A DNA stretch of 64,000 nt. Source: Diadema setosum. Its lineage: Eukaryota; Echinodermata; Echinoidea; Diadematoida; Diadematidae. Each line of letters opens with the position of its first letter. The stretch's first letter is position 1. Where the stretch lies: assembly GCA_033980235.1 (NCBI GenBank), contig CM067069.1, positions 12,598,828 through 12,662,827 on the forward strand, in the 5' to 3' direction. Both the position numbers and the translations under genes were made by a program. The notes beneath the pieces were generated by a model. The model made no database searches. It worked only from the letters and a program-made list of their open reading frames with translations, and had not been told where the DNA came from. Positions 28,101 to 41,010 of the stretch are shown here, piece after piece.

Positions 28101-31100
28101 TCATGCTGCATGAAACAGTTGAAGCACATGGCAGATTCATCTTCGTATAGGCTGGACCAGTGCCTAAACATTTGATGCTGTATAATATTCTAGGGTGAAG
28201 GACCTTGAAATTGATGGATATGGACAAGTTGTCCCATGACACACCACATGATGGGCAACCTATACGGCCTCAACAGCCTGCACTGTGCAAGAATGAGTCT
28301 TAAAGGAATAGACGACAGGAGCGTTGCAGGTGGTACGCCATGTGTTGAGGCTATTTGGTACAGACTATACTAGAATTCAGGGTCTGTTAACCTTGGCCCA
28401 GACAAAGACACACAAATTGTACAGTTGTACATGCACAGTATGTCAGTATGAAAGGATTATCATGGACACCAGATGCACGTCACAAACTGTAAACTACGTG
28501 TGAAAAACTGGGAGATACAATGTAGGAGTGTAGCAACCGCAGAGTTGATTGCTGTACATCGATATGTTCCACAGGGCTGAAATCCACTGAAATTGTGTGA
28601 AACTATTCACAGTGGGCAGCATATACTGTATGTACACTGAACATGTACACAGACATACATGTATATATATTTTTTTGTTTTGTTTTGAGGCAACCTCCAA
28701 GCATGGTTTTGATCTTAAATTTAAGTTACCAAGTAATTTCTTTCTGTTGTGACACCAATGCACTAAGAAAAGATCTTTATTGAATATGTTTTCAGCTTTA
28801 AAAGGTTCACATCCAGTTCAGATTGCCTCACCCCTGATGTACGTAAGCAACTGTAAAAGTGGATATTTCCGCACAAATAATTTTTCATGCACGGCCAGGT
28901 TGGATAAATTTCGAATGTTTTCAATTCTACAGAATCACGACATTAATTACTGGACCATATGGCAAGCAAAAATATTTGTATGCCTTCATTTTTGCGTTAG
29001 CTTCTGGTTGCACGAACACGCAAAAATGTCCTTTTTTACAGTAATCGCTGCCATGTAACTGTATGTAAGTCAGCACAATGCTGCCAACATGGCAGATGAA
29101 TGGTGTCAAACAGGAAGATGGAGGTATGCAATTGTCATCATAAAACCCAATGAAATACCAGTCAAACTTGATGAACTGTTAGGCATTTTTGTTTTCTTTT
29201 TTTAAATGAACAATTGATATGATACAAAAATTGGTTCAGCTTGATTTTTTTTTTTTCAATCTTGTAACAATTTCCCTGTGCAGTGTGCATGGCACGCATG
29301 TGAAGACACCATCAATTCTTTGCTTTTATCCCATCAAGGAGGTTCGAGAGATGGAGTTACAACTGACTATAATTATTCAATCAGCTGTCAGTTTTCTATG
29401 GATGGACAAAAGAATTCCACAGTATGTTTGATGCTTGAAGCCGCCATCTTTCTGAGCAATCTGAAGATCCATTTTTAACGCTAACTTAATATCGGGTATA
29501 TGCTGCTCATTTATATATCAAATGCAATGAAATTTCACCTGATGATAAAGCATATAAAACAAAAGTCAATTGCATTCGAAAATATGCGCAAAAGTGTAAA
29601 TCTGAGCTGTATTTTGTGAAAGTGTTTAAAATTTTACCCTCATGGAAAGCCGGTTTTATCACTTTTCTCCTTATTTCCGCAAAATGAAACTAATATGGTA
29701 TCATCTTCAAGTATAGTTCTTTATAAATTAATATGTCAGATTAGCGTACAGACACGTACAGTCAAGTAATTTTGATATCTATTTCAGCAATATTTGAGCA
29801 ATGTTCTATTCGCGCACCCCCATGCCTTTAACATTGTCTACCGCCCATCGTTTGTAAGAAGGGATAGCGAAAAGTAATTACCATCACAAAGACATATCTT
29901 CCTTGGAAAGTGGCTGGTGATTACGCAATGAGACACGAGTCAATTGTCTTCGCATCTGAGCGGCAGATCCAGTTCGACACATACGTCAAATATTTTTGAG
30001 TGGCGGCTTCGAGCATGGGATCAAAGCGAATAAGACTGTTGTGACTCCATTTCTCGAACCTCCTTGATCCCATAATGCAACTTGCCACACCAGGGGTGGC
30101 ATTCTGAAAATTTTCCTACCGTAAGTTTATCCCTAAGTCAGAAAGTTAGGAAGTGCCTAAGAAAGACAGAATTGGTATTCTGAAATTTCTTCCTGCAGGA
30201 ACTACTTTAAAACAGTGCCAGTCTACAGCGTTGCAATTCGGTATGCGATCTTCGTTAAGGGCCGTGAATCGCATAATTAGGAATATCTATCGCACGACTT
30301 GGCACTTCAATCCATTCAGACACCTCTCATCTCAACATGGACAGCTCTACTTTGGACTGACATTGCACGCTGTATCTTGCTGGTTATCAATAGAGAATTG
30401 TGATGCAGAGAGTTACTTTTTTCATTTGGAAGCCATATAGAGCACCGATTCTATGAACCAATGTTGAATGACTTCAGGAGTCAATACAAGTGGCTACTAC
30501 ATTTCTGTCTGTATGAGCAGCTGACAAACACTTCTAAAAATGCTACAGAACAAGGGAAATTCTGTGTGAAGTCCTGCTGTCAGTGAAAAAAGAAAGAAAA
30601 TGTCATACGAGACATTCATTGGACTTTGACTCTTTGAAGGGTCCTGTTTTTCCTGGAAATGCTTCCGCTTCCTGAAAAACAAGCAGCTACTGTAGAGCAG
30701 GAAAATTTCTCCGCATGAAATTTTCGCGAATTGGAGCCGACGGCCTATTTCGCGTTATGAAATTGTTGTGAATTGCCACTGGCATTGAATGCATTTGTAT
30801 TAATGTAGACAAGAACTTTCGCGGGCATTTTAATTTCATGAATTTTGGCTCTCGCAAAATTTGCAAAATCAAAATGCATGTGAACATTTCTGGTTTTACA
30901 GTACATTGTACGTGTACACTGACATTTTACTTTTTTTTCACCTTTTTCCCATCATACCACTACTCACACAATCAACCGCCATCTACAAAAAATTGGTGTT
31001 TGTTTCATACTTCCTGCTCTAGCGATCACTTCTTTGTGAATTGTGAGAAAATTTACTCTTTTTTTTTTCAAAAGTAAAAAACACACTCATGAGCACATAA

Positions 31101-34100
31101 TTAAGAGCGGTTATTACATCAACACTAATTCTGTTTAATAAGTATGCCATGGCAGTAAAAAAAATTGTAATATTTATGCCCATAATTTGAGAGTTTGCAA
31201 ATGGAATTACACTGAACAATTGTGTAAGCAATTCCAATAAACACAAATACAGAGAATATGGGAGAGAAAAAGTTTAATGACCATGCCATGGCAGTAAAAA
31301 CATTGTAATTGTAATGCCCATAATTTGGGAATTTATAGGAGTAGTTACACTGTTACAATTGTAAACAACTCTAATCAGCACAAATATGCAGAGAGAGAAT
31401 ATGGGAGTTAACCTTTCCAGTAGCCGGGTTCACACGTACACCAATTAGCGGGATACAAATCTCGAGATTTGCATCGCGATCGTCATCCCGAGTTTTTTGC
31501 ACGTGTGGACAGAAAAAACCCGAAAATTAGCGGGATAAGCATCGCGATGCTAATCCCAAGAAATCTTGCACTGGTTCATCAATTAGGCCTAGCGGGATCA
31601 TTGGCCCCGCGCTGGTACGTGTGAACGGTCGGGATTAGAATCTCGAGTTTTTATATCCCATCATGCAATGCACACATCACAACAGCGAGGCCTCTGCGAG
31701 GAGGTCCTTCACCTCTTTGGAGAACAATAACAACAGCGCGCGAACCACACCAATGACGCGTAAAAGACAATGGACAAAGGAAAGTGCGCGCAGGCAGTGA
31801 TAGAGAAGGGCGCTGCGTGACCTAGTTTGCAGGCTTTGCTGTTTTCTCTATCTGCAATTAGCGGGATAATTTGGTACGTGTGGACGCTCGCCAAATTAGC
31901 GGGATACCGATCGCGATCGCTATCCCGCTAATTTGGAACGTGTGGACGCTCGCCCAAAAACTCCAGATGTGGATCGCGATCGTCATTCCGCTATTTTGTA
32001 TGTGTGAACCCAGCTAGTAAAACCATAATGGCAAACAGGATGAGCCACTGGACAAGATCGGAGGGAATATATGCAGGTAGTATGCTAAAGTTGCAAACAG
32101 CACTGAGGGTGTATCAGCTTACCAAGAGAGAACCAAAAATATTGTATGTTTTCATATAGAACCCTGCATAGGGACTTATATACAACTCTCCCAGGCCTAT
32201 TTCACACTGGTGGAGATACGTAATTGCAATGCTGAATCACAATTAGGATTACAATTGGAATTAGAATTATTGTTCGTACACATGACCAGTCGAGGAAGGC
32301 TTTGAGGATTTTGCCGTTTTGAATTTCAGAGTGAGTAGAGGAGGTGTGGCTTCTTTCCGAGTTTCCATCAATCACTCTTGAGTGATAAGTAATGCAGACT
32401 GCAGTGCAAGCATTTGAGGAGCGTGGTTTCTCGGCGGAGGTGGTTGAAAGGTCACCGTAAGCTCCACTCAACAAAAACACGACTTGGGGGGTCAATCCAT
32501 ACACACGACTGTTAAGTTCTGAAATTCTGGAGAATCATGATGGGAAATCACCTCCAGAGTGTCAATTGAATTACGATAGGAATTACGATTCAAATCACCC
32601 TCCACGATTCCAGTATTCATACGCATGGTCAAAATGTCTCATTTGAATCATGATTCTAGTGATCTGCATTAGAATCGTGATTCCCATTATGCACCCTCGG
32701 TACGTGTGAAAACAGCCCCAGTCTACAGATCAGGAAACAACACACTGGATATTATCCCCTCATGTATCAAAATACATGTACCGGTAGTATATTCTATATC
32801 AGGAAGGGGCAGTCTCAGCTTACTGCAGTATCTATGTGATATATTCAGATACAGTGGCATATGGTGTGTTAAACTTGCAAGATGAGAACCCAGGGCAAGG
32901 TTTACAATGTCGGGATGAAAATACGGGTCTAATTTTCAAGTTTGTTTAAACTTGTCGGTACATAATTCTGCTGCCTGCCACCTACTCTGAACCCGTGACA
33001 TCCGCAGCAAAAAAAATAAATCAGGCTCAAATCAATTCAAATCAAGTCAAGAAGATGAGCCAGCTGCTGCGCATTGTAATCAGTCTTTACACAACATGAT
33101 TGACAGGTAGATAATGCATCCCTACATTACCTACATGACACCAGCGATTTACCCAGGTTGCAAACTCTGTAAACAAGGGTGTCGAGTGGAGCATTCATAT
33201 TGGCATTAAAAAAAAAAAAAACTGTGAATTTGTTTCACATTCTTGACTGGAAGTTGCCAACGGGTAGATTATGATATGCCCACAGTAGAACAGAAATGAA
33301 GGCTGCTGGGTTGTGTGAATTTGACTCTGTGTATCTCAAAGCAAAGAAACAGTTAACAAATTCATATTGCTTTTGACCTCACCTTTTACTTAGCCTCCAT
33401 CCATGACTGCCCATATCATGCATGACAGTTATTGTTCAAATGAGTGCATTGCACTTGACAACATTTTAGAATATTCATAAGCTGATGGAATCCTGGCAGC
33501 TTTTCTAACTTTATCAGAATATGACTTTGGCATTTTAAGAAGCTGGCAGACTAGGTAGACTGCTGTTATTACAGGTCATCATGGCACCAACTTTTTGGAT
33601 GTTTATTCACCTTCCTTAAAGCAATCAACTGCACATAGATTTCTTTTTTTTTTGGGGGGGGGGTGGGGTCTTTGACCTTGCTTGTGCGATGGTCAAGCCC
33701 TTTGCTCTCATGACTTGAACTTCAGTCCATTCATCCTTGTGTGGTCTTGAATGCAACTGAAAACAACTTTACCAGTTTTGTAGCAATATCTTGAATTCTG
33801 ATTTAAAAGAAAGAATTTCACACACATACACACACGCACGCACACACACACACATACATGTACATCAAAGAAAGACTAAAACCCCTCAAGCTCAAGTGTT
33901 TGCAGAAGAATAAAGAATAAGACATAACCTTATAACAAAGCAGTACCCGCTGCATGCTATAAGGATTAGAACCAACACTTGCTGTCGGGCGAAAGCTCGG
34001 TGGTCTAGTGAAGATGACGCCTGTCCGGTGATCAGGAGGTCGTAGGTTCGAATCCTGCTCGAGTATGTATGCCCATGATTTTTTTATCATGGCTACTACT

Positions 34101-37100
34101 AAAACACTGATCAATTCAGTGCTTATTTACGTCGATGTGGGGCAATTTGTCAATCAGTTGCAAGACATAACCTGGCTTGCAGTGAATAAGAACCATTCTT
34201 TTGTAGAGTTGCAGATCATTTCACAATTTTCAGTTGCCAGTCGACCAAAAGGGTGGGGGGGGGGGGGGGAGGGGGAGACCTGGGTACACGGTATCAATTA
34301 GTATGTCTCAATCAGGGATGCACCACTGATTTATTGTTATTGATCATCAATTGCAAAACCCTCACATTTTTATAATGCAACTGCATCCAAATTACAGGCT
34401 GGCGGCAGGTTGATTTTCATGCTGCTGTGTCCACTGGTCTACACTAAAACACACCTGTAGGGTGAATCTCTACCTGCCAGTCCTATGCTCTTGCACAGTC
34501 TCAAAACTACGGAGAGTCTTGTCCACTGGAACGTGGCTTATGACCATCATCCGGCAAAGCAGCGATGAATACTGAACGGTGGTGTTTCTGTTTTGGTTGC
34601 ATTATGATGCTTCCTCCCTCCCTCCCTCCCTCCCTCCCTTCCCAAACCATGTATTCACAATGTCCATATTCTTCCTTTGAAAAGCAGGATTTAGCGTTCA
34701 CTGACTGTGATCATCAATTCGAAAGTAGGAAATGCATTTCCATCACCCTATGTTAGTGCTTTTCAAGCCTAAGCATTGCATCTTAGTATCTTGAGTAGCT
34801 CTTTTCACAACCGCTACAAACCTTACGAACCCAGACAACCCAATACGCTCTCGTATCACAGCCCCATGGAGACACTTACGTATATGTTGGAGATTGCTAA
34901 TACATGAACGCCTCCTTTAAAACAGGAGCTTTTTTCTTGTAACTTTTCTTCTTCTTTTAAAAAAAAAAAAAGGATGTGCTTGCACTCTGCATGCAGCACA
35001 TGTTGTGAGGATTGATGCCACAAAGTATCATGGTTTACCATTGCACTGAAATGTAGCTCATTTGTGGAGATACCCCTGTATTATTAACCCAGAAATACCA
35101 AGTAACAAAACGAGTCAGCCACGTAGTGCGTGAAAATGAGCCTGATTTCAAATCATGCGTGCAATGAACATTTAACGAGATATGGCATCCGACCAATCAG
35201 AATCGAGACCTTGTGCTTGATTTTATGCCCGACTTCATCTAGCATAAATTGTCATGCCAACAGTGACAGGAAGAAAATGGTGCTGTTTAACCTCCACACA
35301 TTAAATTCGGTACATGAGCACAAGAAATTGAGAAGAGAGGAGAGAAAATGTTGCACGGAATAAATGTTGACTATAAAATATAGGAGACCGAAAATGACTG
35401 CCACTGGGCCAGTGTGATACGGTGTACAGAAAAGCCTTAGATTGCTCACTTCATCTCAATACAATGTTTCAAGATTTGGGACAGTCTCTCGCTAGATTTA
35501 CATCTTAAAGGCATTATTTACCATTTGCAGATGGGGAAAAAAAAAAGCTTTAGTTAGAACTTTAAATTAGCTCTAAAATGTGAGTTAGGGATAGAAGCAA
35601 CCAATGCAAAAATGATGCTCAGCAGAATCAATGTTAAGTATTGCTAAATTTACAAAATGTGAACAATAGTTTCATTAAAATTGTTTCTAGAATAAACCAT
35701 CTGCAGTTATGATTTATTGAGAAAAATAGTGATATATCCTTATATCTTATTGCAAATTCCATATGGTACAGTGTACATGTAGGAAGTTCTGGGATACAAC
35801 TGACCTATATGCATTCAATGTGATAACTCGAACATTTTTCAAATCACTGTTCCCAATGGTAAACAGCATGGCTTTAAATTCCATTAATGATTGCTAAAAT
35901 GGAAAATGAGAGCTATCTTCTGCATTTATGAGGCTACATTGTAAACCAGTTGTACCACAGCATAAAAAAAAGAGAAAGTCACCCACTTGTCAAAATGAGC
36001 ATAGCAGAGGCCAAGATCTTACCGGTATACAGCTGTACTTAGGTACACTGTTCTGTAGGCAAGTGCCAACATAGTGACAGTAAATTTGATTTGCCCTCAA
36101 AGTGGCAAATGGTCTCGGGGATTGTATTTCTACTGTGTGTTACACAGCCTAATCTGAGAATCCTCTCATCTGATTGGCTGAAAGTTTGGAAAGGTGTGAA
36201 ACAGGATCTGACCTTGATTGACCCCTTCAGCACCAGCAGGACAACCCTGCTTTATATGTGGACTACCAGCAGTACATGAACTCACTCATGAAAATATACA
36301 AAAGTAGCACCCTGACATTAATGTCCCGTAAGTTGGACACACAAAATAAAATCCAACAAACTCTTTATGAGCCTTGTGTGTAACCTGCCGGTACATACAT
36401 TGGCCGACTAAATAATTTGCTTTCACAAGTCTGGAATGACACACATTTGAGATTAGTAGGATAAAATCACGAAGCTTGTTGTGGAGATCTAAAAGCTCAC
36501 TGCATATATTTGAGACACAGCATAACCTCTGTTGCCACACAATTTCAACCATGTCTTTGATAAAAGAATAACAGTCATCATTCTTTATATATTATGCACA
36601 CTTAAAAAAAAACAACAATAACGAACAATTCAGAAAAACAGACAAATATAAGATGAAGCAAAACAAATCAAAACAAACATTCAAACAAGTAAAAAACACA
36701 AAGAGAAAAGTTGCTAGATGGTTCCAAGAGCAAAAATAAATATTAAAGGTAGACTCACTGGTAAAACTGGATGGCTTCCTTCAGACAGTCAGTGACCTCC
36801 TGGGGGAAGTCCCCTGGATCTTGATGGCCACTTCGCCCTGCATGCTTCCCTTTGGCATGGTAGATATTACCAAGGTTGTACAGGGCCCTCCCTTCTCCTA
36901 TCTGAAAGTTTTGAATTGATATTAAAACATCATAATAATAATAACAGCATACTCTAACATAAAACCATCATTAGATACACACACAAACACACAAGGAGAA
37001 ACAAATTTGTAAATGTGAACATGACATGCAATATTATACAAATAGTGAATGGTCACAATGGTACAAGATTTTGCACAAGGTGAAAGATAGATATTCAACG

Positions 37101-40100
37101 AGGTGAAGCTGAGTTAAATAGTGCACCTCATCTTTCACCGAGTGCAAAATCTTGTTCCATTGCATGAGTAAAGACCATACACTATTTGTTTTATATACAA
37201 CACCTCGAACGTCAACAGAATGTGGTCAACACAGATTCTTGGATTTAGCACAGAAATGGCAACCATTTTCCATGAAAGACGAATGAGTAACCGCACAGTC
37301 ACAGTCATATGTACGTGTACGTACGTGGACGCGAAGCCAATCATTAAAATTGTTTACAAAAAAGAGTGACAGAAGTACATGCGCTTTAAGTGCGCTTGTA
37401 ACTGTTGAGTGAGCGCAGCAAATGTCTGTTTATTGTGACATCAGAGCCATGCGATGGAACAAAAACTTCCAGTCAATTGTGAGTTTAAGATGGGAGTCAA
37501 TGGAAACGGGTGACGTCAGCCATGTGCCATCCATTTTTACTCAAACAAAACTGCACGACTGCCAGCCACAGCATGCGATGGAACTTTATACTAAATGTCA
37601 CATGATGGGCAATCGACCAATTAAATAGAGCTATATTCTTTTTACAAGTAGGTGTTGTATAAGAACATCTGATTCAACTCTAAAACACAAACTCTGAATG
37701 AAAGTCTGAATGCATACATTTAGATGAGAATTAGATGTGAATGTATGTTCATTATGTCGCGAATAATATCTAATTCATGTCAGTTTGTGTAGGAAGTTTG
37801 TTCAGAGTTTGAAATTTCCCTTTTCTCCGTACTTATAAGATAGAAAAAAAATAAAATCATGCTGAGATGGCATCCGGATAATACAGAGATGCGGATAAGG
37901 GGAGGCCAGATACAGTGTAGGAGAGGTTGGACTGTACATGAATGTATTATGTTCACTAAAATAAACACTTTAAAGTAATGCAATTTTATGCATGGAGTTT
38001 TGCAAAGATCTCACAAGAGAACAATAAAGCAGCTTCATTTGTATAATGTACACAAGTACTAACACGAATCAAGAACAACGGTTTTGTCCTCATTTTTAGG
38101 GAATAATGAGGACAAACATTATTTGTATTAAGCCTTGTGAGGCTTATGTAATATACAGTGTATCACCAACTATTGGGTCCCCAGAGCATGACAGTTTACA
38201 TGATTAATACACTGAGTGTGTCTTATTGAAATCTCTACATTTGGAGACAAATATTGATATAATTTTTCATAAAAACATGATCTATGCAAACACTTCCCAA
38301 CAAAAATTATGGCCTAATATGGCAACTAAGAGCAAAAACATGATCACTAATTTGACCCCATGAGACACTTGTACATTGTATGTAAATGTAGTCTGCCACA
38401 TCTATGTTAGATGTGGAGTATACAGCGGTATCTGTAGAGAGTGAGTGGTGGTGGGGGGGGGGGGGGGGAGGCGTGGCTGCACTTCCTAATATTTTTTTCA
38501 GAACACTGAGTAAAATGCATACTGCAATGGAAATTTCACCAGAACTCCCTTTAACTGCTGATATTCAAAAATTTAGAGTGCAAGTGATGAAGTTGACTTC
38601 TAATAACAAAATGAAATAAATAAGAAACACAGAATGATGAATATTCCCTCCACTATAGGTGCTCCTTTGCTGGGAGAGGCTACAGTACAGGGCCTATGGG
38701 ACAGTGCCAGTGAGAGTGCATGTACAAACTGTAGTACTACTACATGTAGTACTTAGTAGTAGTAGTCTCGGAGCAGACTCGTTTACACGACCAACAAGGG
38801 TTTGTACAGGTCTGCAAACTACATTGTACATCCGACTGACACAAATATACATCTTCAGATTTCTAGTGTTCTAGTGATGCCCTTTCCAACTACAAAGCAC
38901 GCACATAAAAAAATCAGTATTACATTGAATATTTGCTATGTACTGTAAAATGAGGAATGTTTGCGTGCATTTTAATTTCGTGAGCGCCAACATTCGCGAA
39001 ATTAATTTCCTACACAATATGCATTGGATGCCAGTTGCAATTCGCGAAAATTTCATGCTGTGAGAAAGGCCATCGGCTGCAAATTACGAAATTTTCATGC
39101 CGCGAACGATTCACGTTTTACAGTAAACATCTTCTCAAGATATTCTCCCGCTCTTCCTCTGTCCCTCAATCAAATTTGGCATTTCCACTTAAAGTGATTG
39201 CCGATTCTGATGTTTCTCCGATGTGTAGCAGATTAGTGATGAAATTGTCCAGAGCGTGACGTCAACCAAAGTGCATTAAATTCATGACAGGTCTTATTCT
39301 AGCTAACAGGTCGTATTCTAGCTAAATGTTAATACCACATGAACTGTATTGTTCTGACATTTTGCAGTGCTTCTATTTATACCCCCCCCCCCAAAAAAAA
39401 AAAATGAAATGAAACAAAAGATGCTCACTTTCAAACTCCATCCTCTCTAATGTTTCCATGGCAACCACATCATGTTATCAACACACATCTACGTGTATTC
39501 CATTCTTAGCCGTGCTTGCATGATGTACACTATGCAGAAATACATGTATGACATGAATGGTTGAGTTTTCCAGCACTTTTAATGGATCAAAAATGTCACG
39601 CTGGTTGATTGAACATGTACATGTATCTTAATTCAAGGTTGCCATGAGCAATACCAAATACTTGAGTATTTTGACAAGCATTTTGCAAGTAGGTGCCCTA
39701 CACTTGCATCGAGGGGAAACTGTGTATAGTCCAATCTCTGTTATCTGGCCATATGAGGACCGGCGCCTGTCTGGATAAGTGACTTGGCCAGATATGGGAG
39801 AAGATGTACTGTATACTATAAAACGAAGGAATGTTCACGTGCATTTAAATTTCGTGAATTTCGCGAGCGCCAAGATTCGCAAAATTAAAATGCACATGGA
39901 ATCTCGTCTACCCTATATCCATGCATTGAATGCCAGTGGCAATTTGCGAAAATTTCATGCCATGAAAAAGGCAGTCAGCTCAAATTCGCTAAAATTTCAT
40001 GCCGCGAATGTAGTTATCATGTTTTACATTATGCTCTGCTGACTCATTGGTAGCTAAGTAGGTACCTGACATAGCGTATTCGGGAATAGTGGTGTAATCT

Positions 40101-40342
40101 CTGCAAGCCTACACATACAATTTGTACTTTTAAAAGAGGATTGTTGCTTTCGTATTAAATGGAAGTTGAAGCATTTTTCTGATTGGGAATTGTGTGAATT
40201 TTGTAGGAGTTCTAAATGAGTTTGAAAGATCACTATTTTTTTCATTTTCACTGTGTGAACACATCCTGATGATAGAGAAGTCTGAATAACAGCTGTCCTG
40301 ATTTAACTGAAGTCTTACTGGACTTTAGATTTGTTGTCATCA

Positions 40343-40387
<45 letters not shown>

Positions 40388-40443
40388 ATTCCATTGCTCC
40401 CTTTGAATACATTCTACTGGTATGGTAGCTTTATTCTACACTG

Positions 40444-40483
<40 letters not shown>

Positions 40484-40963
40484 TGCCTTGCCATTGAATG
40501 CAATTTCTATACTGACAAGAAGACTTTCTCTTTTGCATTTGAATGGCAAGCGGTTTGGGGGTTGTAAAAAAATGTTTGAATAAACAGAAGATTTTATTTA
40601 CACACCCTTTGAGGTATTGTCAGAGTGAACAACACATATTTCACTTTAAAGGCATTGAGACAGTGTGCTCAATAATTTAATCACTCAAATCACAATCATG
40701 TTTTCATGTAAATGATTCCTCTTGTCTATCCTGTATCATACTTAATCACATGCAACATTACTGAGGGAAATTAACATACGAAAGTAATAGCATGCTTTTT
40801 GGAATGCAGAACTTTGTTATTCCACTTTAATTGAAAAAAGAAAGTGAAATAAAGAAATTAAATAAAACACTAGGCCCTGTGGTATCTTTTACTCTGGCTT
40901 TGCGTAGTAATCCCCTCCTTTCCCCTCCCGACAACGACGACAACAACAACAACAACAACAAAA

Positions 40964-41010
<47 letters not shown>

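Larger units (their letters stand above)
20357..36758. other. GPSM2 intron 3 (16.4 kb, repeat-rich)
   Basis: The largest intron. It carries the long hairpin 23384-24241, families A, C, D, K, L and M, a tandem duplication, a DR1-like tandem repeat and a SINE head. No conserved coding exon was found, and the flanking exons join in phase. Confidence 0.8.

Noticed and set aside
29930..30480. Possible MITE (GGGTGGCATTCTGAAAAT and ATGGGATCAAAG/CTTGATCCCAT) and a 95-codon frame at 30153-30440
   Set aside because: No opposite terminal repeat found and no homology in the frame.
33818..34114. Minus-strand frame with ILEQDSNLRPPDHRTG
   Set aside because: Antisense of the tRNA-derived SINE head, a known source of false proteins.
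40345..40481. Poly-A tracts as tails of a processed pseudogene
   Set aside because: No spliced gene sequence upstream of either tract on either strand.
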